This document shows positions 7,716 to 16,098 of a stretch of 55,841 nt of DNA, one piece after another. The position numbers were made by a program, and so were the translations under genes. Each line of letters begins with the position of its first letter. Position 1 is the stretch's first letter. The stretch is from contig NZ_JAGPYK010000038.1 in the NCBI RefSeq assembly GCF_018070045.1, positions 1-55,841 of the forward strand, read 5' to 3'. This DNA is from Micromonospora sp. U21. GTDB lineage: Bacteria; Actinomycetota; Actinomycetes; Mycobacteriales; Micromonosporaceae. The notes beneath the pieces are model-generated. The model searched no databases and was not told where the DNA came from. It saw nothing but the letters and a program-made list of their open reading frames with translations.

Positions 7716-9320
7716 ATGATCACTGCCACCGGCCTGGAGCTGCGTGCCGGTTCCCGGATCCTGCTGTCCGACACCACCCTGCGAGTGCAGCCCGGTGATC
7801 GGATCGGCCTGGTCGGTCGCAACGGCGCCGGCAAGACCACCACGCTGAAGGTGCTCGCCGGCGAGGGGCAGCCGTACGCCGGGCAGATCGACCAGCGCAG
7901 CGCCATCGGCTACCTGCCGCAGGACCCACGCACCGGCGACCTGGAGGTGACCGGCCGCGACCGGGTGCTCTCCGCGCGCGGCCTGGACGTGCTGATGTCC
8001 CAGATGCAGGAGATCGAGGCCAAGCTCGCCGAGGACGCCGACGAGAAGTTGGTCCGCCGTTACGGCGCGCTGGAGGACCAGTTCGCCGCCCTCGGCGGGT
8101 ACGCCGCCGAGGCCGAGGCCGCGCGGATCTGCGCCAACCTCGGCCTGCCGGACCGCGCGCTCGCGCAGACCATCGGCACCCTCTCCGGCGGTCAGCGACG
8201 GCGCATCGAGCTGGCCCGGATCCTGTTCCGGGACGCCGGCGAGAACGGTGGCGGCATCCTGCTGCTGGATGAGCCGACCAACCACCTCGACGCGGACTCG
8301 ATCACCTGGCTGCGTGGCTTCCTCGCCAACCACAAGGGCGGCCTGATCGTGATCTCCCACGATGGCGCGCTGCTGGAGTCGGTGGTCAACAAGGTCTGGT
8401 TCCTCGACGCCACCCGATCCGTGGTCGACGTGTACAACCTGGGCTGGAAGGCGTACCTGGAGGCGCGCGAGACCGACGAGCGGCGCCGCCGCCGGGAGCG
8501 GGCCAACGCGGAGAAGAAGGCCGGCGCCCTGATGGCGCAGGCCGACAAGATGCGGGCCAAGGCCACCAAGACCGTCGCCGCGCAGAACATGGCCCGCCGG
8601 GCCGAGAAGCTGATCTCCGGCCTGGAGGAGGTACGGGTCGCCGACCGGGTGGCCAAGGTGCGCTTCCCCAACCCGGCGCCGTGCGGCAAGACCCCGCTCA
8701 CCGCGACCGGCCTGTCCAAGTCGTACGGCTCGCTGGAGATCTTCACCGACGTCAACGTGGCGGTCGACCGCGGCTCCCGGGTGGCCATCCTGGGGCTCAA
8801 CGGCGCCGGCAAGACGACCCTGCTGCGGATGCTCGGCGGCCTGTTGACGCCGGACACCGGCGAGGTGCACGCCGGGCACGGGCTGCGGCTTGGCTACTAC
8901 GCCCAGGAGCACGAGACGCTGGACGTGGAGCGGACGGTGCTGGAGAACATGCGCGCGGCCGCCGTCGAGCAGTCCGACACCGACCTGCGCAAGATTCTCG
9001 GCGCGTTCCTCTTCTCCGGCGACGACGTGAACAAGCCGGCCGGGGTGCTCTCCGGCGGCGAGAAGACCCGGCTGGCTCTGTCCACCCTGGTCTGTTCCGG
9101 CGCCAACGTGCTGCTGCTCGACGAGCCGACGAACAACCTCGACCCGGTCAGCCGGGAGCAGGTGCTCGACGCGATCGCCAACTACCCCGGCGCGATCGTG
9201 CTGGTCACCCACGACTCGGGCGCGGTGCTGGCGCTCAAGCCGGACCGCGCCATCCTGCTGCCGGACGGCGACGAGGACGCCTGGAGCGACGACCTGCTCG
9301 AGCTGGTCGAGCTGGCCTGA
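7716..9320 (+). CDS. ABC-F family ATPase (dual ABC, no membrane domain)
   Basis: A 534-residue protein with two ABC cassettes and no membrane segments. Cassette 1 has GRNGAGKTT and LSGGQRRRIELAR with LLLDEPTNHLD; cassette 2 has GLNGAGKTT and LSGGEKTRLALS with LLLDEPTNNLD. Between them lies a charged linker of about 80 residues (ETDERRRRRERANAEKK region), the P-site tRNA interaction motif of ABC-F proteins. These act on ribosomes as translation factors or antibiotic-protection proteins. The ATG at 7716 gives the conserved MITATGLELRAGS start; an in-frame ATG at 7671 would add an unconserved 15 residues. Which subfamily it belongs to cannot be decided by eye. Confidence 0.9.
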   Translation: MITATGLELRAGSRILLSDTTLRVQPGDRIGLVGRNGAGKTTTLKVLAGEGQPYAGQIDQRSAIGYLPQDPRTGDLEVTGRDRVLSARGLDVLMSQMQEIEAKLAEDADEKLVRRYGALEDQFAALGGYAAEAEAARICANLGLPDRALAQTIGTLSGGQRRRIELARILFRDAGENGGGILLLDEPTNHLDADSITWLRGFLANHKGGLIVISHDGALLESVVNKVWFLDATRSVVDVYNLGWKAYLEARETDERRRRRERANAEKKAGALMAQADKMRAKATKTVAAQNMARRAEKLISGLEEVRVADRVAKVRFPNPAPCGKTPLTATGLSKSYGSLEIFTDVNVAVDRGSRVAILGLNGAGKTTLLRMLGGLLTPDTGEVHAGHGLRLGYYAQEHETLDVERTVLENMRAAAVEQSDTDLRKILGAFLFSGDDVNKPAGVLSGGEKTRLALSTLVCSGANVLLLDEPTNNLDPVSREQVLDAIANYPGAIVLVTHDSGAVLALKPDRAILLPDGDEDAWSDDLLELVELA

Positions 9321-9338
9321 CCGCTCCCGGCCGCTGCA

Positions 9339-9393
9339 TGTAAGGAAGGGCCCCTTCTTATCGCCTCGCGATAAGAAGGGGCCCTTCCTTACA
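9339..9393. repeat. Perfect 25-bp inverted repeat; convergent terminator or dispersed palindrome
   Basis: The arms at 9339-9363 and 9369-9393 are exactly complementary over 25 bp with a 5-base loop. Each arm also contains a near-palindromic AAGGGCCCCTT core, so the element is nested. It sits between convergent genes (ABC-F and the CadD-like transporter). Similar AAGGAAGGGCCCCTT palindromes are, to my recollection, common in Micromonospora intergenic DNA. Confidence 0.75.
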
Positions 9394-9405
9394 CCCGGGT
9401 CCTTC

Positions 9406-10035
9406 TCAGCCGAGCAGGTCGACCAGCCGGCCGAGCACGCCGGAGCTGACCAGGATCACCACCCCGATGCCGACGAAGATCGCCGGCACCAGCCAGTGGC
9501 CGGCGCGCTCGACCAGCCGGACGATCCGGGGGTGCCCGCCCAGCCAGGCCGCGACGGCGCACCACAGCGCGATGAGCAGCACGAAGACCAGCAGGAAGAC
9601 CGCGCTGTCGGCGGGGCCGAGGGCCCGGAACACGGGTACGTAGACGGCCACGTTGTCGGCGCCGTTCGCGATCGTCACCCCGGCCACCCCGAGCGTGGAG
9701 GCCACCACGACGGGTTCCTCGTCGCCGTCGCGCTGGACGAGGGCGCGGACCCCGAGCGCGATCGGCAGCAGCCCGAGCAGCCCGGTCCACGGGTCGGGCA
9801 CCACCAGCAGGCCGGCGGCGACCACCACGCTGGCCAGCGCCAGCGTCCCGATGCCGAGGTACTGCCCGGCCACGATCTGCCGGGACCGCGGTCGGCCGGT
9901 GCGGCGGGCGCTGACGAAGAACAGCGTCAGGATGACGATGTCGTCGATGTCGGTGCCGGCGAAGACAACGGCCGCCCCGGCCGCGGTGCCCAACAGGTCG
10001 ATCACGACCGCAGGGTACGGGTCGTCGACGGGCAT
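9406..10035 (-). CDS. CadD-like cadmium resistance/cation transporter
   Basis: A 209-residue integral membrane protein with about six hydrophobic segments. The N-terminal FAGTDIDDIVILTLFF and the central GVTIANGADNVAVYVPVF motif, with acidic and Asn residues inside membrane segments, are typical of the CadD cadmium-resistance transporter family. Neither candidate start has a good ribosome site: ATG 10035 or the GTG at 10005 that would give the conserved IDLLGTAAGAAVVF start. The shorter form may be the real one. It converges on the ABC-F gene across a strong palindrome. Confidence 0.78.
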   Translation of the reverse strand: MPVDDPYPAVVIDLLGTAAGAAVVFAGTDIDDIVILTLFFVSARRTGRPRSRQIVAGQYLGIGTLALASVVVAAGLLVVPDPWTGLLGLLPIALGVRALVQRDGDEEPVVVASTLGVAGVTIANGADNVAVYVPVFRALGPADSAVFLLVFVLLIALWCAVAAWLGGHPRIVRLVERAGHWLVPAIFVGIGVVILVSSGVLGRLVDLLG

Positions 10036-10224
10036 CGCCGTATGGCGATGGTGGTACGCCCGGCCGGTGCGTCGGGCCCGATCGCCAGGATCACTCTATC
10101 GGGAAGCTGACATTGCATAGCGTGTCGGTTGGCGAAGAGTTGATATCTGGCGCATGATCGTTCGAGGCGGTCTAATAGGTGGGACCGTATCCGAACCGCA
10201 CAGTCTGGGACGTGAGGACACAGC

Positions 10225-10452
10225 ATGGCAGCCACTGGCACAGCCACCAGCACTGAGAAGGGTCGCCGGATCGTCGGAGCCGAGCGTCAGACGCTCGCCA
10301 AGGACCTGGTAAAGCGGTACACCTCGGGGGAGAGCATCCGCGCGCTGGCGGCCTCGACCGGCCGTTCCTACGGGTTCATCCACCGAGTGCTCACCGAGTC
10401 CGGGGTGCAGCTGCGCCAGCGCGGCGGTGCCCGGCGCCGCAAGAAGGCGTGA
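10225..10452 (+). CDS. Small helix-turn-helix DNA-binding protein
   Basis: A 75-residue basic protein. The central region (residues about 22-58, LAKDLVKRYTSGESIRALAA, then STGRSYGFIHRVLTESG) is a resolvase/MarR-like helix-turn-helix, followed by a very basic tail RQRGGARRRKK. This short protein is widespread and well conserved in actinobacteria, but I know of no assigned function. GAGGA lies about 9 nt before ATG 10225. The stop is followed 47 bp later by the GTG of the crotonase-family gene, so the two may be cotranscribed. Confidence 0.8.
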   Translation: MAATGTATSTEKGRRIVGAERQTLAKDLVKRYTSGESIRALAASTGRSYGFIHRVLTESGVQLRQRGGARRRKKA

Positions 10453-10498
10453 CCCGGCCCCCAGCGTCGTCCATCACCGCCGCTCCCCGGCCCGCCCG

Positions 10499-11266
10499 GT
10501 GACCGCCGAGGCGACCGGGGTCCGGCTGTCCTGCGACGGGCCGGTAGCCACGGTGACGTTGTGCCGGCCCGACGTGCTCAACGCCCAGACTCCCGCGATG
10601 TGGCGGGCGATGAGCGACTTCTCCCGCGAGCTGCCCGGTGACGTGCGGGTGGTGGTGGTCCGGGGCGAGGGGCGTGCGTTCTCCGCCGGTCTCGACCTTT
10701 CCGTGGCCGGCGCTTCCGGTCCGGGGTCCTTCGCCGAGCTGGCCACGTTGCCCGAGCAGGAGTGCGCGGACCGGATAGCCGAGTTCCAGGCCGGCTTCAC
10801 GTGGCTGCACCGGCCGGATGTCATCTCTGTCGCCGCAGTGCAGGGTCACGCGATCGGTGCCGGGTTCCAGCTCGCGCTCGCCTGTGATCTGCGGGTCCTG
10901 GCCACCGACGCGAGGTTGTCGATGGCCGAGGTGACCCTCGGTCTGGTGCCCGACCTTGCCGGCACGAAGCGGCTCGTCGAGGTGGTCGGCTATGCCCGGG
11001 CGCTGGAGATCTGCGCGACCGGGCGTCGGCTGGACGCCGCCGAGGCGGACCGGATCGGGCTGGCCACCCTGGTCGTGCCGCCCGCCGAGTTGGACGGCGC
11101 GGTCCGCGACCTGACCGCCGGCCTGCTCGCCGGCGCCCGCGACGCGGTGGTGGAGATCAAGGCGTTGCTCGCCGGGGCGGCCGGGCGGTCGCACGCCGAC
11201 CAGCAGCGCGCCGAGCGGGAGGCGCAGACCCGCCGGCTGCGCGACCTCGCCGGACAGGGAGAATAG
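10499..11266 (+). CDS. Enoyl-CoA hydratase/isomerase (crotonase) family protein
   Basis: A 255-residue crotonase-fold protein acting on acyl-CoA thioesters. Visible motifs are AFSAGLDLS (oxyanion hole and CoA site), VQGHAIGAGFQLALACDLR and MAEVTLGLVPDLAGTKRL. The glutamate equivalent to Glu164 of rat hydratase is present (AEVTLG), but the position of Glu144 is Gln (AGFQLA). A classical two-Glu hydratase mechanism is therefore doubtful, and isomerase or another crotonase chemistry is possible. GTG 10499 is chosen because the product then starts just before the conserved VRLSCDGPVATVTL strand. No acyl-CoA pathway genes are adjacent. Confidence 0.82.
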   Translation: MTAEATGVRLSCDGPVATVTLCRPDVLNAQTPAMWRAMSDFSRELPGDVRVVVVRGEGRAFSAGLDLSVAGASGPGSFAELATLPEQECADRIAEFQAGFTWLHRPDVISVAAVQGHAIGAGFQLALACDLRVLATDARLSMAEVTLGLVPDLAGTKRLVEVVGYARALEICATGRRLDAAEADRIGLATLVVPPAELDGAVRDLTAGLLAGARDAVVEIKALLAGAAGRSHADQQRAEREAQTRRLRDLAGQGE

Positions 11267-11367
11267 TAAGGACCGTACGGGAAGATCCGGGTTACGACCG
11301 AGGTTGTCACAGTCGTCGGGAGAATTGACCTGACGATACGGTCCGCCCGACGACCCGGAGGTGAGCG

Positions 11368-13356
11368 GTGTCCAGCCCGATGTCCGGCGGTGGTATGGCG
11401 GGATGGAGCATGCTCCGGTCGATGCGTAACCGGGACGAGGTCTCCACCCACCGGCTGAAGCACGGGGTGGCCCGGCGGATCGTCGCCTTCGCCCAGCCCT
11501 ACCGGCGCGACATCGTGGTGTTCCTCGCCACCGTGGTGCTGGCCGCCATCATCGGCGTGGCCACCCCGGTGCTCGCCGGCGACGTGATCAACGCGATCAA
11601 CCGGGGCGGCACCGAGGCCGGCCGGCTGGTGGTCAAGCTGGCCCTGTTCATTGCCGCGCTGGCGGTCGCCGACGCGCTGCTCTCGTTGGCCCAGCGCTGG
11701 TATTCCGCCCGGATCGGTGAGGGCATCATCCTCGACCTGCGCACCCGGGTCTACGACCACGTGCAGCGGATGCCGTTGCAGTTCTTCACCCGCACCCAGA
11801 CCGGCGCCCTGGTCAGCCGGCTCAACAACGACGTGCTCGGCGCCCAGCGGGCGTTCACCTCCACCCTGTCCGGGGTGGTCAGCAACGTCATCCAGCTGGT
11901 GCTCACCGCCGCGGTGATGTTCACCCTCTCCTGGCAGATCACCGCGCTCTCGCTGGTGCTGCTGCCAATCTTCATCATTCCGGCCCGCCGGGTCGGCCGG
12001 CGGCTGGCCGACATCACCCGCGAGGCGTACAACCTCGACGCCAAGATGAACGCGACCATGACCGAGCGGTTCGGGGTGGCCGGCGCGCTCTTGGTGAAGC
12101 TCTTCGGCCAGCCCGAGATCGAGGCCCGCCGGTTCGCCGGCCGGGCCGAGCGGGTGCGCGACATCGGCGTCCAGTCCGCCATGTACTCGCGGACGTTCTT
12201 CGTGGCGATGCTGCTGGTCGCCTCGCTGGCCCAGGCGCTCACCTACGGCCTCGGCGGCTGGCTCGCGGTGACCGGCGGTGTCAGCGCGGGCACCGTGGTG
12301 ACCCTCGCGCTGCTGCTCACCCGCCTGTACGGCCCGCTCACCGCGCTCTCCAACGTCCGGGTGGACGTGATGAGCGCGCTGGTCTCCTTCGACCGGGTCT
12401 TCGAGGTGCTCGACCTGAAGCCGGGCATCGTGGAGAAGCCCGACGCGGTGCCGGTGCCGCGGGGCACCGGCCGGGTCGACTTCCGTGACGTGCGGTTCCG
12501 CTACCCGAGCGCCGCCGAGATCTCCCTCGCCTCCCTGGAGGAGGTCGCCACGCTCGACCGGACCGTCAACGAGCCGGTGCTCAAGGGTGTCTCGTTCAGC
12601 GTCGAGCCGGGGCAGGTGGTCGCCCTGGTCGGCCCGTCCGGCGCCGGCAAGTCGACGCTGTCCATGCTGATCTCCCGGATCTACGACGTCACCGACGGGC
12701 AGGTGCTGGTCGGCGGGGTGGACGTGCGCGACGCGACGCTCGCCTCCCTGCGCGACGAGATCGGCGTCGTGACCCAGGATTCGCACCTGTTCCACGAGAC
12801 GATCGCCGAGAACCTGCGCTACGCCAAGCCGGAGGCCACCGACGACGAGATCTGGGCCGCGCTGGCCGGCGCCCAGGTCGCCGACCTGGTCCGGTCGCTG
12901 CCCGACGGGCTGGACACCACCGTGGGGGAGCGCGGCTACCGGTTCTCCGGTGGCGAGAAGCAGCGCATCGCCATCGCCCGACTGCTGCTCAAGGCCCCGT
13001 CGATCGTGATCCTCGACGAGGCGACGGCACACCTGGATTCGGAGAGCGAGGCGGCGGTGCAGCGGGCGCTGTCGGTGGCGCTGGCCGGGCGGACCGCACT
13101 GGTGATCGCGCACCGGCTCTCCACCGTCCGCGACGCCGACCAGATCCTGGTCCTGGACGGCGGGCGGATCGTCGAGCGCGGTCGGCACGAGGAGCTGGTC
13201 GCGGTCGGCGGGCTCTACGCCGAGCTGTACCGGACCCAGTTCGCGGTCGCCGACTCGCCGACCCCGTACGTGGACGCGACCGACCCCGAGCCGGTGATCA
13301 TGCCGCTGGGCACCTACGTCGCCGACGAGGCGCTGCCGCCCGCCGCGGCGAACTGA
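11368..13356 (+). CDS. ABC exporter, fused membrane and ATPase domains
   Basis: A 662-residue half-transporter of the MsbA/MDR type. Residues about 50-345 hold six membrane helices (ABC_membrane domain, including FFTRTQTGALVSRLNNDVLG). The ATPase domain has Walker A GPSGAGKST (from G422), signature FSGGEKQR, Walker B IVILDEATAHLD and a switch HRLSTV. GGAGGTGA lies a few bases before the GTG start at 11368. It would act as a dimer in the cytoplasmic membrane, exporting lipids, peptides or drugs; the substrate is unknown. The C-terminus carries a 45-residue extension with no recognisable domain. Confidence 0.9.
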   Translation: MSSPMSGGGMAGWSMLRSMRNRDEVSTHRLKHGVARRIVAFAQPYRRDIVVFLATVVLAAIIGVATPVLAGDVINAINRGGTEAGRLVVKLALFIAALAVADALLSLAQRWYSARIGEGIILDLRTRVYDHVQRMPLQFFTRTQTGALVSRLNNDVLGAQRAFTSTLSGVVSNVIQLVLTAAVMFTLSWQITALSLVLLPIFIIPARRVGRRLADITREAYNLDAKMNATMTERFGVAGALLVKLFGQPEIEARRFAGRAERVRDIGVQSAMYSRTFFVAMLLVASLAQALTYGLGGWLAVTGGVSAGTVVTLALLLTRLYGPLTALSNVRVDVMSALVSFDRVFEVLDLKPGIVEKPDAVPVPRGTGRVDFRDVRFRYPSAAEISLASLEEVATLDRTVNEPVLKGVSFSVEPGQVVALVGPSGAGKSTLSMLISRIYDVTDGQVLVGGVDVRDATLASLRDEIGVVTQDSHLFHETIAENLRYAKPEATDDEIWAALAGAQVADLVRSLPDGLDTTVGERGYRFSGGEKQRIAIARLLLKAPSIVILDEATAHLDSESEAAVQRALSVALAGRTALVIAHRLSTVRDADQILVLDGGRIVERGRHEELVAVGGLYAELYRTQFAVADSPTPYVDATDPEPVIMPLGTYVADEALPPAAAN

Positions 13357-13377
13357 CCAACCGGGCGGCGCACCGGC

Positions 13378-13983
13378 TCAGCCCGGGCGGCGGTCCGGCA
13401 GGCCGGTCGCCAGGCGCAACTCGGCGAACGCGGCGCCCAGGGTCGCCGGCGTGAAGTGCGCGTTCAGCCCGCTCGGGTTGGGCAGTACCCACAGCCGCGC
13501 CCCGGCCAGCGACTCCGGCTGCGGCCCGAAGGTGGCCTTCGGCCGGCCGAACCCGATCCGGTACGCCGTCACACCCACCACCGCCACCCAGCGCGGCCGG
13601 TACCGGGCCACCGTGGCGGTGAGCAGCCGGGCACCGTCGAGCAGCTCCTCGGTGGTCAGCTCGTCGGCGCGGGCGCTGGCCCGGGCGGCCATGTTGGTGA
13701 TACCGAGGCCGAGGGCGGGCAGCTCGTCCTGCTCGCTCGGGTGCAGCAGCCGAGGGGTGAATCCTCCCCGGTGCAGCGCCGGCCAGAACCGGTTGCCGGG
13801 CCGGGCGAAGTGCCAACCGGTCGCGGCCGACCACAGGCCCGGGTTGATGCCGACGAAGAGCACCGCCAACCCTGGCGCGAGCACGTCGGGGATGGTCCGG
13901 TCCGCGGCGGCGGCCAGCTCGGCCCGGGTCGGCCTGGGGTGCCCGGCGGCGTCGGTGGCTCGCCGGACGGGGCTGGGCGTCAC
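13378..13983 (-). CDS. mug: G/U mismatch-specific DNA glycosylase (Mug/TDG family)
   Basis: A 201-residue uracil-DNA-glycosylase-fold protein. The Mug active-site motif GINPGLWSA and the C-terminal NPSGLNAHF strand-loop are both intact, with FWPALHRGGFTPR between them as in the family. It removes uracil or etheno-cytosine opposite guanine. The GTG start overlaps the TGA of the upstream SDR gene (GTGA), so it is the last gene of a five-gene minus-strand run starting with the TIGR04222 gene. A DNA repair enzyme behind a peptide-modification set is odd and may simply be read-through organisation. Confidence 0.88.
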   Translation of the reverse strand: MTPSPVRRATDAAGHPRPTRAELAAAADRTIPDVLAPGLAVLFVGINPGLWSAATGWHFARPGNRFWPALHRGGFTPRLLHPSEQDELPALGLGITNMAARASARADELTTEELLDGARLLTATVARYRPRWVAVVGVTAYRIGFGRPKATFGPQPESLAGARLWVLPNPSGLNAHFTPATLGAAFAELRLATGLPDRRPG

Positions 13984-14741
13984 AGCCCGCGCAGCGCGCC
14001 ACCGTCGACCGGCACGGTGACGCCGGTCAGGTAGCTCGCGGCGGGGGAGAGCACGAACGCGGCGACGCGACCGAACTCGGCCGGGTCACCGATGCGGCGT
14101 AGCGGGATGGCGGCCTCCGCCTCGGCGCGGGCCCGCTCCGGGTCGCCGGTGGCGGCGAACAGCTCCCGGTTGCGGTCGGTCAGGATCCGGCCGGGCAGCA
14201 GGCCGACCACCCGCACGCCACGCGGACCGTAGTCGTCCGCGATGTCCTTGGCGACCCCCACCAGACCGGGCCGCAGGCCGTTCGAGATGCCCAGGCCGGG
14301 CACCGGGCCGCGGGCCGAGGTGGAGAGCACCAGCCCGATCGCGCCGCCCTCGGGCAGCGCGTCGGCGACCGTGCGTACCGCGCGGACGGTGCCCAGGAAG
14401 ACGGTCTCGAAGGACTGCCGCCACTGCTCGTCGCTGACCGACGCGGCCTTGCCCGCGGGCGGGCCACCCACCGAGATCAGTGCGCCGTCGAGCCGTCCGA
14501 AGTGCTCCCTCGCCGCCGCTACGAGCTGCCCAGGGGTCTCCGGGTCGGCGAGATCCGCGGCCAGGCCGACCGCCCGCTCCGGCCCGCCCAGCCGTTCGGC
14601 GGCGGCGGCCACCGCGCCGGCGTCCCGGGCGGAGAGCACCACGCGGGCCCCGTCGGCCACCAGGCACTGCGCCGTGGCGTAACCCAGGCCACGGGAGGCG
14701 CCGGTGAGCACGTACACCCGGTCGGTCAGTCCGAGATCCAT
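13980..14741 (-). CDS. Short-chain dehydrogenase/reductase-like protein lacking YxxxK
   Basis: A 253-residue Rossmann protein with the cofactor motif TGASRGLG near the N-terminus and the C-terminal YLTGVTVPVDGGALRGL typical of FabG-like SDRs. The usual catalytic Tyr-x3-Lys is not seen. The equivalent stretch reads GLGISNGLRPGL, so S-N-x-x-R replaces Y-x-x-x-K. It may therefore bind NAD(P) without classical SDR chemistry, or belong to a divergent subfamily. Its start lies 16 bases inside the end of the upstream 185-residue gene, so it is translationally coupled to the MNIO partner. Confidence 0.8.
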   Translation of the reverse strand: MDLGLTDRVYVLTGASRGLGYATAQCLVADGARVVLSARDAGAVAAAAERLGGPERAVGLAADLADPETPGQLVAAAREHFGRLDGALISVGGPPAGKAASVSDEQWRQSFETVFLGTVRAVRTVADALPEGGAIGLVLSTSARGPVPGLGISNGLRPGLVGVAKDIADDYGPRGVRVVGLLPGRILTDRNRELFAATGDPERARAEAEAAIPLRRIGDPAEFGRVAAFVLSPAASYLTGVTVPVDGGALRGL

Positions 14742-15283
14742 GCCGCCGATCCTGCCGCATCCGGTACGCCGTCGCCACCAGCGGACCGCGCCGCCGGTGG
14801 ACGCGGGGCGGGGCGCAGCAGGCGTACCCGGCCGGCGATCTGCACCGCGACGGCCCCGCCGGCGCGGGCCACCGCCGGCAGCCGACGCGGACGCGGCGCG
14901 GAGCGCCCGTCGTAGCGCAGGCGCGACTCCCGGACGACCAGCTCCTCAACGCCCGCCGGCGGCAGCGCGCCCTGCTCGCGTAGTGCCCGGGCCAGGTCCC
15001 AGCCGTCGCGCAGCGACCCGACGGTGGGGCGGTTGGCGGCCCAGCCGGCGAACGTCGATGGCCAGCCGGCGCCGAGACCGGCGGCGAGCAGCGGCCAGTG
15101 CCGGGCCACCTCGCCGGCCCGCTTGCGCAGCAGCGCCGCCCGGGTGGCGGCCAACGGCGCCGGTGCGAACCCGGCCGGCGGCGGCCCTCCGGCGACCAGC
15201 GCAGCGACCAGCTCCGCCTGCCGTTGGGCGAGCCCGCCGGCGGGCAGCGGACCGTTGCCGGCGGGCGGTGACGCGCCGGTCAT
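14726..15283 (-). CDS. Uncharacterised partner protein of the MNIO operon
   Basis: A 185-residue soluble protein with no family I can name. An alpha-helical N-terminal half (QRQAELVAALVAGG, then RAALLRKRAGEVARHWPLLA and FAGWAANRPTVGSLRDGW) recalls the layout of HvfC/DUF2063-type partner proteins that accompany DUF692 enzymes, but the similarity is only of pattern. The C-terminal half is Pro/Arg-rich and may be disordered. Its ATG overlaps the stop of the MNIO gene (ATGA), and its end overlaps the SDR start. Position immediately after the MNIO enzyme suggests a substrate-presenting partner. Confidence 0.65.
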   Translation of the reverse strand: MTGASPPAGNGPLPAGGLAQRQAELVAALVAGGPPPAGFAPAPLAATRAALLRKRAGEVARHWPLLAAGLGAGWPSTFAGWAANRPTVGSLRDGWDLARALREQGALPPAGVEELVVRESRLRYDGRSAPRPRRLPAVARAGGAVAVQIAGRVRLLRPAPRPPAARSAGGDGVPDAAGSAAWISD

Positions 15284-16098
15284 GTCACGGGCGGGAAGTT
15301 CGCGGCAGCGGCCAGGGCGTCCAGCTCGGCGCGGAGCTGGGCCGCCGGCGGGTAGTCACCGTCGCGCTCCAGCAGCAGCGCCGGCGGTCGCCGCCGGGCG
15401 CAGAGCGCGCCGACCAGCTCCAGCACCGCCGGCGGCACCGGGTCGGTGTGCGTGTCGTGGTAGAAGCCACTGTGCTCTGCGCCCCCGGCCACGTGCACGT
15501 ATCCGACCCGGTCCAGGGGCAGCCGGTCCAGCAGCGCGAGCGGGTCGGTGCCCCGGTTGCGGGCGTTGGCGTGCAGGTTCGCCACGTCCAGCAACAGCAG
15601 CGCCCCGGTCCGGTCCAGGATCTCGGTGAGGAAGTCCGCCTCGTCCAGCTCGTCGTCGGGCCAGTCGACCAGCGCGGCGATCGGTTCCAGCGCGATGGGC
15701 ACCGGCAGGTCGGCCTGTGCCCGCGCGACGTTGGCGCAGACCGCGTCGACCGCCTCCCGGCTGCGCGGCAGCGGCAGGAGGTGCCCGGCCTCCAGGCCGC
15801 CGGCCCGGACGAAGGCGATGTGCTCGCTGACCAGCGGGGCGTCTACCCGCTGGGCCACCGCGGCCAGGTGGGCGACCCGGGCCGGTTCGACCGGCTCGGC
15901 GCCGCCGAGGGAGAGCCGCACCCCGTGCGGTACGACGGTCACCGCGCGCTCGCGCAGCTGTGCCAGGCCCGGCGGGAGCGGCCCGGTCGCCGGCACCGAC
16001 TCGGCCACCACCTCGACGAAGCGCAGGCCGGGCAGCTCGGCCACGAAGCCGGCGATCTCCGGGCGCCAGCCGATGCCCACGCCGTACGGGCCGGTCAT
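15280..16098 (-). CDS. DUF692 / MNIO family multinuclear non-haem iron oxidase
   Basis: A 272-residue TIM-barrel protein of the DUF692 family. Studied members (MbnB, TglH, ChrH) use two or three irons to modify cysteines in ribosomally made peptides. Candidate metal ligands are all present: H93 (LVSEHIAF), E138 (ALEPIA), D171/N174/H176 (LLDVANLHAN), H202 (YVHVAG), H214/D215/H217 (FYHDTHTD) and E244 (LLERDGD). The start ATG at 16098 overlaps the stop of the TIGR04222 gene, and its TGA overlaps the next start. The upstream product ends in a Cys/Gly tail, the obvious candidate substrate. Family assignment is firm; chemistry and substrate are inferred. Confidence 0.88.
   Translation of the reverse strand: MTGPYGVGIGWRPEIAGFVAELPGLRFVEVVAESVPATGPLPPGLAQLRERAVTVVPHGVRLSLGGAEPVEPARVAHLAAVAQRVDAPLVSEHIAFVRAGGLEAGHLLPLPRSREAVDAVCANVARAQADLPVPIALEPIAALVDWPDDELDEADFLTEILDRTGALLLLDVANLHANARNRGTDPLALLDRLPLDRVGYVHVAGGAEHSGFYHDTHTDPVPPAVLELVGALCARRRPPALLLERDGDYPPAAQLRAELDALAAAANFPPVT

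Noticed and set aside
10140..10178. Promoter TTGATA ... TAATAG before the small HTH gene
   Set aside because: The spacer would be 27 bp, too long for a sigma70-type promoter.
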